From contig CM022672.1 of the NCBI GenBank assembly GCA_012295275.1, positions 21,409,128-21,473,127 on the forward strand: DNA of 64,000 nucleotides, in the 5' to 3' direction. Source of the DNA: Chrysomallon squamiferum. Taxonomy: Eukaryota; Mollusca; Gastropoda; Neomphalida; Peltospiridae. The position numbers and the translations under genes are program-made. The notes beneath the pieces are model-generated. The model made no database searches. It worked only from the letters and a program-made list of their open reading frames with translations, and was not told the DNA's origin. Below, piece by piece: positions 40,101 to 51,596 of this stretch; position 1 is the first letter of the stretch, and each line of letters starts with the position of its first letter.

Positions 40101-42644
40101 ATATTCTAATTAAACAAGTCTGATATTTGATTCATACTGAAAATCCTAACAGTGTTACATTTTTCAACTATGTTAGGAAGCACCCACCATCCTTGTATAT
40201 GTCTTTTTAAAAAGCAATTAAAGCCTCAGAAAATCTAGTCACTTCTGTGTTAATGTAATTTATAAATGGTCCCATCATAAACATTTCTTTCAGTATATTA
40301 ATTCTTTAGTGCTCCTAGTATATCTCAGGGAATGACTCTGTTCAAAAGTTGGCAAAATAACAAAAATTATATCCTCATTGTCTTTATTATTTTTTGTCTT
40401 CTTAAGATATTCTAAAAATATCCTTCTTGTGTGAGACAGGAAGAATTTCAAAAATCTTAATTCTTTTCAGTTTTAATGTTATAACAAAAAGCATTACAGA
40501 ATACACATTATCATGGACTGTATATAGTCATATGGAAAAAGAATGCCTGAATTGTTAACAGCAGATTTACATGACTACTGTTATTCTCAGTAGCATAAAC
40601 AAAATGATTAAAATATTAAAAGCAGATTACCAAGTCATCTATTATTCTCATGTGAGACACTCTTGTCCAATACTAAAATGTCATTAAAATGTAATCTGTT
40701 CCCACTGAAAACACATTGTTATTTTTTTTTTTTTTTTTTTTTTTATTCTTCTTCTTCGTCTTGCTATCTTAATATATCAGTTTTAGTTCCAAAAATAAAG
40801 AATGTTCAAATGTTAATTAACTTTACTTTTTTCATTTGGTTCATTGAATTTTTTGTTGATGAAAAGTTCAGTTTCAAATGCAGTGTAAATACAATAAAAC
40901 ACTTTTTTTGTTGTTTTTAATTCCATTTTATTATATAAATTTCAGGCGCAAAAAGTAAAAGAGAGAGAAGGAGATGGAGGTAAGAAGAAATGAGGATAAT
41001 AATGACTTATCTAACAGCATTTGTTAAATGATTAATAATTACCTGAAATTTTAATAACCATAATTTCTGAAAAATATATTTGTCAAAACTAAGTTAATAA
41101 GACTATCAGTAATCATATTAACATCAAAACATTATTTTTTATTAGTTTAATTTTCACTTGGAAATGCAACAAGAATAGCTTCCCAAAGAAACAAGTAAAT
41201 TTTCAACCACCTTCCAGCATTTATCTATGCTTGCTTTTTTTCCTGCAGATTGTATCTGATAATATTTTCTCAGATTACTTCTTTCTAAATATGTTTTTCA
41301 TTATTAAAAATGGTGAAATATGGCTTTATACTAATGAACTCTCCCACAACACACACACACACACATACACACACAAAATATATATATGAATATAAATACA
41401 CACATACATATATATATATATATATAAACTCACACACACACATACACACACACACACACTGATATATAAAGAGGAAAGCAGCAACATTATTTATTTATTA
41501 TAAATGTGTGTGTGTGTGTAATAAATAACCTTGCTGCTAATGAGTAAGAGTAACCCCATGCAGTGGTAACAGGTGGTTTCCTCTTCCACAGCCATGTGTG
41601 TGTGTGTGTGTGTATGTGTGTGTGTCTAGGATGATGTTATTATAAACCATAATCCATTTTCATGCCATATCATTTTACCAAACATTTCTTAATCTTTATT
41701 TGTATACAGTAAAAAAAACAAAAAAATTACTTAAGTGTTATTCAAAATCACAGGATTTTGGAAACCATTAAGTCTTGGGAGCATTCCAATTTAATGATGA
41801 TCCACTTCTGAAACATTTACCATCAAATAACATCATAAATAAATAACTACACCACTGATGCCAAAATATGTCATATCCATAAAAATTCTCAATCCACTCA
41901 TATTAACAGATACAATTTCAAATAAAATGTACCTTTTAATAACCAGTTTTGATTTTTATTTATTGTGAAATGGAGAAAGGAAAATTGAAAATGACAAAAA
42001 AAATCAGACTGCTAGTATTTATTCATGTAAAAGTATTGTTTTAAAATCTGTCAGAGAGTTAATTTACTGAAAAATGTATTGGACTGCTGACATTTATAAA
42101 TTATATGATACAAACAATTTTTTTATCTCATGAATGTATTTTTATTATATTTGTAATAACTGACAACACATTTATACATGCACACTGAAGCCTAAACATT
42201 TACTAACAAATGTTCTTTCATTATATTTATTGTGCACAAAGGATAAATATATCTTTTAAACAATTTCATATGAAGTTTGTATTAAAACTGGAAAAATAAC
42301 TTAGTCAAATGTCTAAGCTGCATCCCACCTTATTCCACTGAATGTACGTAACAGAAAATACAGTAATTCTTTAATTATATTCTGAACTTTAACCAAAATA
42401 AATACTGAGCTAAAATAGCTTGAACGCAGTAACAGAAGCCATTCTTCTTAAGCTCATAACAAGATTTATCAATGAGATTATACTGAATTTTATTTGATAG
42501 ATATAACAACTTGTCTAAGATCAGATGAGGACTGAAAACAGAAAAAAGTAAGTAACTTATCATAACAGGGTTTGCTTGAGATCAGATAATGTATTAGCTG
42601 GAATTGGTAAAAAGAAAAAAGAATCTGAAAAATGATTAAATGAA

Positions 42645-42705
<61 letters not shown>

Positions 42706-43316
42706 TATACATATATTCATGTGTGTTTGTGTGTGTGTTTATTATATCCATTATTATTATTATTATTATTATAATTGACATTTGATCATGTCATATAGAG
42801 TAATAACATAAATAACAAATTCACTTATAATCTTACCTTAAACTGCTGACACTTTTCAAAACCATCATAATAACTAGATGAATCAAATATAAAATTCATA
42901 ATTCTAACCCTAAAATTTTGTTTGTTTACAAGCAAAGTTTAAAAGCATGTATATATGTGTTCAGCTCACAATTTTCAACTCATTCATGTGAGCATTAATG
43001 AAGATCTAAAGATTACCTAGTAAAGGTCTTTGAACCTTGGACAAACAGCATCATCTTTAATTGGATGTAGTACGTACATTCAGTTAAATAGGATTTTCAA
43101 ATCTTGAGAAGAAGCATGAACAACAACTGGCAGCTGGTTTCTATTTTCTTTAATAGTGTTAATTCTTTCTTTCTGGGTGCATGCGTGCGTGCGTGCGTGT
43201 CTGCATGCATGTTTCAAAAGATCAAAATTAGGAGAACATCTTGAATGAAACATTTCCATTGCACTCAGTACTGTTAAAATGTTTTTATAAATTTATTATA
43301 ATAAATTTTGTTTTTT

Positions 43317-43366
<50 letters not shown>

Positions 43367-46092
43367 ATAATAATAATAATAGTAATAGTAATAATAATAA
43401 TAAAAATATGATTCAATCACAGTATTTCTGAACAAAGTATTTTAGAATGTCTACAAACCAGTGATAATATTAAGGAAATTAATAACAATTATTTTTCTGT
43501 TTTAAAATACAATAATTGAAAAACAAATATAAAACATATTTTTGTGAAAATCTAAAGACAGAAAGGTGAAACATAAAACAAAATTAAACAGTCATATAAC
43601 ACAGGTCTGAAAATATTTAGAGATTTCAAAATAATCCTTTCCTTCTAGACATGATTTCTCCCACAGAAAAATCAATACTAAAAACTGGTCAATATACTGG
43701 TCAGAGTGCGTTCAGGTACTAGTTCTATTCTAGGACATACAGAAATGACAAGACAGCTGATTCTTCAGTTTAAATCTTACTGTAACAAGTATCCATTATT
43801 CTGTATGTGTTTATCACATTAATGGAAAATGTTCATGACCATACCAGTGTTTTGTTTGTAATTTGTTAATAGATCAAGATATTTTATTACAGTCTGAATA
43901 CAAATTTAAAATCCATTCAAATTTGATTAATAATAATTTCTAATTACAGTATTGTTTTTTGTTTGCAATTTGTTAACAAAAGATACAAATTGTATGTGCA
44001 AGTATATATTGTTTGTGTGTGTGTGTGTGGGTGTGGGTGTGTGTGTGTGTGTGTGTGTGTGGGTGTGGGTGTGGGTGTGGGTGTGTGTGTGTGTGTGTGT
44101 GTGTGTGGCTAAGAAGAGATTGCATGTTTTAAACACAAACATTTCTGTTTTAGATATTCTGTTATTTAGTTTGCTTCAATGACAACTTTGTAGAAAAGGA
44201 TTTCATGAAACTCACCTGTTACAATTTCATCCAACCTACCAGGTTTCACTAACTAATAATCTGACATTTTATATTTATCAGATGGAAAAAGGACATGAAA
44301 AACCTTGTTACTGATAATTGTGATGCGAATGAAACTGATGACTCTCAGCAAACTCTATATAAGATTATGAACAAGAATAAAGAGTTTTATTTAGTTTTGC
44401 ACTAAACTCATTTTTGAGCTATGGTTAAGGACCATACATATAATTGCAAAGGTAACAGACAACAGGTAACACGTTCATGCAAACAAGCAAATATAATTGT
44501 AGATAAAATGCAAATACATGTTATACAGATATGAATAAAAATACCCTTTTCTTCCTAACATATCTGAACCTTGATGTTCAGTTTAAAATAGAATCACTTT
44601 CTCTTCCTGTCGCTTTCAGTTAATGGAAATGCGGATGAGAAATATCACAAGGAAAATTTCTTTTATTATTATTTTATTATATATATAAATATATGTGCAT
44701 GAGGGTGAGTGTGTGTGTGTACATTTGTTGTTTTTTCTTTTTGGTTACTTTTTTTCATTTATTTTATTTTAGTGATTGTTATTCAGAACTAAATGACAAT
44801 CAACTTTCACTTGTAATTATTATTTCAAATTGTAAAATAAATTACATTAATGTTCATTTTGTTCTTTTGCTGCTCTTCCTTTTTTTTTTTTTCCTCTTTT
44901 TGACTTAATTTTTTGACTTTTCTAATTTTTTATTTTAATATTCTTCTTAAACTTTTTGCATTCTTTTTTCTTCTTTTCTTTTTGGTTTAATTGTTCTCAC
45001 TTTTCTTACTTTTATTTTAATATTCTTCCTTAAACATTTTTCTTCTTTTCTTTGCACTGTTATAATTGTTATATAAATATTTAATTCAGTTTAGAGTAAC
45101 AATAAAGATGAACGTCTATGCTTAATCTAAAAAGTAAGTAAGAATTTTGTGAGATTTCAGACACTAGAGAAATCTGTGGCTGATGGGTTTGCAAATGCAA
45201 CTAGTGCAAAAGCTGGAAGAATGTGTTAGAGCCTTTCCAGATTTAAGAACAGGAATAACAAAAGCTTTCTTTCAATCAGAAGGAGTCTCCAAAAAACCCA
45301 GATCTTATTTCAAATGTTAAGAAGAACTAATATTCAGGTAAGGTGTTAACAATAAATATCATCTGAACCAACTTCAGTATCAGGAGATCTGTGAAGAGCA
45401 TCCCACAGCTCCTCCTCAGAGAACAACACATTGTATACCCCAGCAATTTCAGAGTTAAAAATAATAAACTGCTTTTCAGCTTCAATTTTAACAGAAAGAA
45501 GAAGAGTTATATAAAACATTTCTGTCAATGCATTGGTTATGACATACGAGACATTTCTGTTATTCAGTGATGGCTAGTGTTACTGGCTTTGCCTCTAATC
45601 TTATGGATACTGATCTAGTCAGATTTACATCAGGTTTGACAAGTTGTTCAAGATGATCTCCTAACCAGTTTAAATTTTCTGCTTGCGCTATATTTTTTTG
45701 TGCAATATGTTTTTAGAAAATACATATATATAATTTCATATATTACTTTAATTTCTTCTTCTTGTTTTTTTTTCAAACATATTATTGCACTGGTTTTGCT
45801 TTGCATAAATATTCAACCAAAGATTGAAAGAAACAATTTATTTCATATTCAGTGTCCTATGTCAATCCAGGTTTTTGACTCTGCATATAATCCCAACTCA
45901 TCAAGAACATGTTTCTAGACTTACCTGGCTTATACACAGCTATGTATAGCATATCTATTATTCTTTGGTTTCATTAGTGCATTTTCGTTCGTTTTCTTTT
46001 TCTTTTTTCTGATATTATATTAATTATTCTTTCCAGATAACACATGGAACAAAAACATTATTGTATTTCCATAGCTTCTGATTTAATTTTAT

Positions 46093-46129
<37 letters not shown>

Positions 46130-46580
46130 TAAAATTCAATGGAAAGATTAATAATAAGATGGAGAAGATACATCTCAGTATAGATTTAAGCAAACATTTT
46201 TAAATTTTGTAATGCAAGAATTTTTTGTTTGCTTGGCTTTTTTTGTTTGTTTGTTTTTGTTTGTTTATCATCCAGATGGGTTTTTTATATGCATCTGGTG
46301 TGCATCATCCTCATTACAGGCCAGTGACCCAGTGTATAGGCTCCGCATGAATTAAAAATAGCCTCAGCAACAAAATATTGATTATATCCATTTGTACATT
46401 ATTTATCTTGTAGATGTTTTTAGAAAAAAATGTTTTTTGCAGCTTAATTTCTTCACAGTGTAATTGTTTCATTACATTTATTGTAAAAACATGTAAGGGA
46501 CTAACAGTTTTTTTTAAATTTTTTATTATTTTTGTATAAGCATTCCACGTGGTTTTTATTGGTTTATTCTTTTTCTGTGT

Positions 46581-46619
<39 letters not shown>

Positions 46620-49600
46620 TTTTAATAAACATTTCAAAATTTAACAATTTTACTATCTTGTTTTTAATTTACCAAAATAGAAATACCTGGATATTTTTAA
46701 TGAATTTTTTTTTTTTTATATTATATTTTATTTTTATTTTAATTTTTTTTTTTAGTTATAGTAAATGATATCCAGGTATAAATGCTTTTTAAGAATGAAT
46801 AAATAATTCATAATACAAAAGTCAGAATTGTCTATAGGTATAAGTTATTTTTATAAAACAGTGAAGTAATACAGATGAATGGATGACAGGACCGTTATAA
46901 GGAATAATTGATATGTTGTAAATATTAAAGCTTTCCCTTGATTCTTGTGTTCTTTATTATAATTAATCTATCTCACTACCTATCTATCTACCTATTTATA
47001 TGTGTGTGTGTAAACATACACACACACACACACACATATATATAAAACATACATACACAGTGCATATATATATAAATATACACACACACACATATTATTT
47101 AGATTCACTTATATAATACATACATACATGCACACAGATATATTTATTATTATTATTATTTGTTTGTTTGTATTTTGTTGGATTTTTTTTTTTTTTTTTT
47201 TGTGGTATGTAGCAACCAGATAAGCTTGAAATCATTAGTTTTGCATCAGTTATAACATATTTTCCTGTATTTGATGTGAATGTACCAACTAATATTAATG
47301 AAACCATATCAATTCTTTATCAGATGTGATGGATCTTATTGTGTTTTCCTGCTTCTAATTTGCAGCATTTCTTCTTAAACTTGCCAAATATCATTAATAT
47401 TTTTACAAAATAATTAATGTCTGTTCACTTTTTTGGACTACAACATTATTATGTGTGAGTGTGATGGAATCATTAGAACTTTGCCTCAGCTATAAAATTT
47501 ATTATTCTGTGCTTTCTAAGAAAATAAATATATATTCTCCAGTCTTATAATACAGTAATCCTTAAACCTAAGCAATATCATCTGATGTGATAGTACCAGA
47601 TATAAATGCATGGAACCATTAGAACTTTGCATTAGCTCTTGTTAATGTCTTTTTTTTCTTCTTTTTTTCCTGTCTATGGTTCATTTTATCCATATTTTCT
47701 AAGAAACAGAGAACAATAATGTGACCAACTTACAAGATATATATAACTAATGTTTAAACCCAAATGGTATCATCTGATATGAGCGTACCAACCATATATG
47801 CATGGAACCGTTGCAACTTTGTATTAGATCTGATCTGTTATTTTGCTTTTTGTTTTACTGTTTCTAATTCCCAGCATTTCTTCTACATCTCAAGTAAAAT
47901 ACTTAAATATTTTTACCAATTTACAAAATAACTTTAACATAAGTATAAAAATTTAACAATTTTTTTTTTTGAACTGACTATTATTATGTCATGTGATGCA
48001 ATTGTTCCGATACTGCATGAAAGGGGTGGGAAAAAGCCACTTTTTGATGATCTGAAGTGATTTCACAATTCCAAAAGACAATGAATTTTTTTAATTTAAG
48101 TTTGTTGGTACTACCTTTGGTATATTTTCATTAAGAACTGTCCATTTAATGAATAAATAAATACATAAACAGTTCTACTGACAACATTTCTATAATTCTG
48201 TATTTATCTACTTCAATCAGAAGATTTAATTTTTCCATCTCAGACCTCATGCTATCAGTCAGGGATTTAATAGAGTATTTACAAAATTTAATTTAATCAC
48301 CTTTCATTTCCTACTCAGTTCTCAGAAAAGGATTATATATATATATATACATATACAGGCATTACTTTTTTCATCATGGTTGACTTCTACATTAGCTTCC
48401 AGTATTTTTTCCATGCAATCTGTTGACAGTGGCCAATTTTATCAATGTAATTTATTCTTAGAATATGTAAGAATGCTAAAATTAATTTGACTCTATTTTA
48501 AGTTGAGCCAAACTGACATAAAGAACAACATGACTGACTGTTGAGTGTTCTAGTTAAAAACTGGCACAATTTTGGGCAATATAGAAATAAAGCAGATTCA
48601 ATTAGGTTAATGCACAGTTTAATAAGTGTTTAGTCCACGAACTGGAGCAGTCTTCATTGTAATGCTGAAGCACTTTCAAGAAATCTGGGCAGCCCAATTT
48701 AAATGGGAATAATAAATGTGAAGTTTCCTGCATCTAATCTGTTGTAGAAAGAAAAATGAACTAAAGGATATCACTGATAATCACAAAAGAAATCTGCTGC
48801 TGCCATGCATGAGACTTTTTAAAAAAAGAAAAGAATCTTTTACATGTAACTTTATACAGACAGCAGATTTTGGATAAGTTATTGAAACATAACTTAATCT
48901 AAAAGGTACACTAAGAAATGATCCTAATATCAATGGTTCATTAAACCAGCTTTTATTCAAAATCATACTCATCTCCATTAAGTTTTTGCAGAAATGTAGA
49001 AATTGTTTAATGGAAATTTTATTATACTTTTGTGATTTTTTTTCTCCTTTTTTTCTTTTTTCTTTTTTAATTTTTAATTTATTTATTGATTTTTTTCTTC
49101 TTTTTTTTCTTATTATTCTTTCTTTCTTTTTTTTTAATCTTCTGTTTTTACTTTGTTTTCAATTTCGGGGCTTTTTTTTTCAAATTTTTTATTTTTAATT
49201 TTCACAAATGATTTGAAACCAGATTGAGATGTTTACATTTATAATCAATTCAACCCAAAATTATTACATCTTGGAGCAATAAACTTTAATACAAAACCAA
49301 ATCACACAGGGGTTGCGTTATAATACAGATTAAGATGGACACACATCATTAAAAGTGAGTTAAAAACATGATTTCATAAAAACCAGATGTTAGAAGCTGA
49401 ATCTGAACCAGGTTACTACTTGCATGTAACTGATTGCATGGTTCATTGAGTTTAGTTATATGTCATTACATCAAAGAGAAGAAAGACATGCATTATCTAC
49501 CTTTCTCTCAGACTATCTCTTTTACTATCTTTCATTCAATTTTGTATCTACCTTTCTCTTAGACTATCTCTTTTACTATCTCTTATTCACCTTTTTTTTT

Positions 49601-49665
49601 TTTTTTTTTAAATTTCTTTTAATCTTATTTGTCTTCCTCTTTCTTTTATGTATGTGTTTCTGTGT

Positions 49666-49718
<53 letters not shown>

Positions 49719-50834
49719 TGTGGGTGTGTGTGTGTGTGTGTCTGTGTGTGTGCACCTGTTAACACCTATAGCAAGCTAATAATTAAATTCTTCTTCCTCC
49801 CCCAACTCCTTTTCTTTTAATTCGGTTCCTTTCTAAAATCAGCTGTATGTTATACAATTCCTGATTAATAATATCCTGATTCGTTTTCTTTTCTAAAAAT
49901 ACAACATGTCATTTTCTTTAAAATAGCGTCTCTAAATCACCTTTCAGTTTTTCTCTCAGAGCAATATTTACTAGCCTATCTGCCATTACTTAAAAAAAAA
50001 AAATAAATAAAAATAAAGCCTTGTTTCCAAAAAATATTCAAGCATGCCTTTTGTGCACACTGTTTTAAACCATGCTGAACAATTCTGCCAAAAACAGAAA
50101 CTAATAATAAGAATATTACATTTCAGCTGTTAATTACTGTAATAGTCTGAATACTGATGGTCTGCAATTACCTGTTTGAACTGAATAGGTCACTAGCTGA
50201 TGAAGACTGATCTTGAATTAGCACTAGTTAAATTTACTTCATGATCACCATGGTGATCTGGGATTAATTTGCACAAATTGTGGTAGGCCATTCAAAGCAC
50301 AGGAAATTCATTTAATTTTTTTTTTTTTCTTTTTTTTTTTGAATAGATGATGCTTTTCCTTTAGGAAATTTCAGAGTTATTATTTGAAAAAACAAATGAT
50401 ATAGCTTTTTTTATGGGGGGTGACAAGAAAGAAATGGAATAATCAGACAGAAAAACTTTGATATAAAAGACTGAAATTAAGTCATTTAACACAATTTAAC
50501 ACAGAGTAAACTGTTGTGAATGGTAAATGCCCGATTAATAATATTCTGATGTATTAACAAATTTTTTTTAACTAGGATGAAATAGAAATAATAAAGAATT
50601 TTTATCACATGGAAATATGAATTCAAATTTATAAAATGAGAAAAAAAAAAAAAGTCATTTTTATCGAAGAGTTAAAACTAAAAAGTTATGATACAGATGT
50701 TTGAACAGAAAGAGAAATAAAACAGTTGTAAATTTAAAACTGACAATAACCGGAAATTATGTGCTTACCTCAGCATGGCCAGTGTATGGTACAGAAACAT
50801 CACATGACCAACTATCCTCACTGGATGAGGCCAT
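32723..50834 (-). CDS. NR1J: Nuclear receptor of the HR96/NR1J group, five exons
   Basis: Exons (minus order): 50834-50769, 37690-37517, 36772-36655, 34601-34150 and 33202-32723; total 1,290 nt, 429 aa, all GT-AG and in phase. An in-frame TAA lies 30 nt before the ATG, fixing the start. The DNA-binding domain spans residues 48 to about 115: [20 protein letters not shown] starts finger one, with P-box ESCKA, and finger two is C-x5-C-x9-C-x2-C. The ESCKA P-box and the phrase ALGYNF with FFRRNAL are hallmarks of Drosophila HR96 and nematode DAF-12/NHR-8. A basic hinge (KRRERRKYR) and a Ser/Asn-rich linker follow. The ligand-binding domain (about 190-429) has the helix 3-5 signature [21 protein letters not shown] split by an intron just after it, and ends with an AF-2 helix, PLLKEVF. 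These receptors sense lipids, sterols or xenobiotics and act as nuclear transcription factors. All key residues are intact. Ligand is unknown. Confidence 0.9.
33310..33715. repeat. Decayed ~105-bp tandem repeat in the receptor's last intron
   Basis: The phrase CTGAATGGTT followed by TATCTGA recurs at about 33,474, 33,578 and 33,682, spaced by about 104 bp. Weaker versions occur near 33,314 and 33,381 (GAATGATTC, GACTGGTTC). It lies about 110 bp from the splice acceptor of the last exon. Confidence 0.6.
34925..35013 (+). repeat. Compound (TTTCA)n-(TTTA)n repeat in a receptor intron
   Basis: TTTCA pentamers at 34,925-34,949 pass into TTTA tetramers at 34,959-35,013, about 330 bp upstream (minus sense) of the hinge/LBD exon. 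Confidence 0.9.
37688..37693 (-). promoter_or_regulatory. NR1J: Tandem NAGNAG splice acceptor of the receptor's DNA-binding exon
   Basis: On the minus strand the intron ends CTCTTGCAGCAG before CCATCA. Either AG can serve, giving exon starts at 37,690 or 37,687 without changing phase. The products differ by one glutamine just N-terminal of the DNA-binding domain. Confidence 0.6.
42648..42700. repeat. (AT)n microsatellite
   Basis: Pure AT dinucleotide run of about 52 bp, about 140 bp downstream (minus sense) of the candidate alternative first exon of the receptor. Confidence 0.95.
42837..42899 (-). CDS. NR1J: Candidate alternative first coding exon of the nuclear receptor
   Basis: An ATG opens 21 codons (starting [16 protein letters not shown]) and runs into a strong donor, AAG|GTAAGA, at phase 0, which is exactly the phase needed to join the DNA-binding exon at 37,690. 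If it were instead an internal exon using the nearby TTTTAG acceptor, phase 0 reading from the upstream exon would give GGT TAG, an immediate stop. That favours use as a separate first exon, giving a 428-residue receptor with a different N-terminal A/B region. Other nuclear receptor genes use alternative first exons this way. No promoter motif was identified. Confidence 0.5.
43318..43365 (+). repeat. (CA)n microsatellite
   Basis: Pure CA dinucleotide run followed by an (AAT)n-like stretch to 43,402, inside the receptor's first intron. Confidence 0.9.
44015..44107 (+). repeat. (GT)n/GGGTGT tract with G-quadruplex motif
   Basis: A GT microsatellite interrupted by GGGTGT hexamers. At 44,061-44,081 four GGG runs are separated by TGT loops, which is the standard G-quadruplex motif. 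The G-rich strand is the template strand for the receptor gene. Confidence 0.85.
45160..45530 (-). mobile_element. Decayed non-LTR (LINE) reverse-transcriptase fragment
   Basis: In minus-strand frames, [22 protein letters not shown] is followed about 150 nt later, in another frame, by [14 protein letters not shown]. These correspond to the conserved N-terminal reverse-transcriptase phrases of non-LTR retrotransposons (the E-L-x-x-A-L...GPDGI region and the W-x-x-A-x-I-P-I-x-KPGK region). There is a TGA stop where tryptophan is expected before KKAF, plus a frame break, so it is inactive. Clade (CR1, Jockey or RTE) cannot be set from this piece. It lies in the receptor's first intron, in the same orientation. 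Confidence 0.65.
47200..48030. repeat. Decayed tandem array, about 190-bp unit
   Basis: The phrase CATCTGAT.TGA..GTACCA, then AT.ATGCATGGAACC.TT..AACTTTG.ATTAG, occurs at about 47,579 and 47,771 (192 bp apart). Weaker copies occur at about 47,224, 47,271, 47,455 and 47,986. A linked phrase, CAGCATTTCTTCT, is at 47,363 and 47,871. It resembles an old satellite or the internal repeat of a transposon. Confidence 0.55.
49663..49752 (+). repeat. (GT)n microsatellite
   Basis: GT dinucleotides with occasional CTGT and GGGT units, in the receptor's first intron. Confidence 0.9.
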
Positions 50835-51513
50835 GGAGTTGTCTCCCCCTGTTCTCAATTTTTATTATTTTGACTCAGTTGAACTGAAAGAAATGAAGTG
50901 AAAAATGTGAATCAGACTTGTATATTTTGTGCAGGAGGGTGATAAACAAAAACACAATGTACAGACCTCTTTCTCTCTCGATTTTTTCTTTACTCTTTGG
51001 AATATCAATAAGCAATAGGTAGAATTGTAACCACTATATAATGAACTTTGTTTCTGAATATAGTTAACAAATGTCAAAAAATATATGGATCAGTTATAGT
51101 TAACTTGACATACATTAGTTTTTAGAACTGAAGAATCAATGAGGCATCTCATTAAATTAACCACCATATTAAACCAGATCAATTTGAAAGTTGTTTTAGC
51201 CACTGCAGTGAAGTGAAGCTTAAAAGAGGGAGATGGGGATCAAGACATTTTTAAATTCCAATACAAATGATGATTTCTCAAGCATGGCATAATACTGTGG
51301 TTTTTTTATGGGTTTTTTACAGGTTTTTTCTTATTTAAGTAAAAAAAAAAAATAATAATAATAATAATAATAACAATAATAATAATATAATAAAATAAAC
51401 ATTTTAAAAAGAAGTGCTAAAATGTTCCTTAGCTCAACAGCTGAAGATTGATTTTTTTATTATTATTATTATTTATTGTTAATTGATTAATTAATTCATT
51501 TATTCATTTATTC

Positions 51514-51517
<4 letters not shown>

Positions 51518-51592
<75 letters not shown>
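51518..51592. repeat. (AT)n microsatellite
   Basis: About 75 bp of AT dinucleotides with one TTT interruption at about 51,556, able to fold on itself. Confidence 0.95.

Positions 51593-51596
<4 letters not shown>

Larger units (their letters stand above)
37691..50768 (-). other. 13-kb first intron of the nuclear receptor
   Basis: AT-rich intron. Contents: poly-A at 39,442-39,464, poly-T at 40,722-40,743, CA/TA repeats at 41,350-41,460, (AT)n at 42,648-42,700, the alternative first exon at 42,837-42,899, (CA)n at 43,318-43,365, a GT/GGGTGT tract at 44,015-44,107, a LINE relic at 45,160-45,530, poly-T at 46,092-46,126, (TTTA)n at 46,579-46,621, a decayed tandem array at 47,200-48,030 and (GT)n at 49,663-49,752. 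Confidence 0.6.

Noticed and set aside
44015-44107. Interstitial telomere-like GGGTGT hexamers
   Set aside because: Animal telomeres use TTAGGG or similar; this is a GT microsatellite variant.
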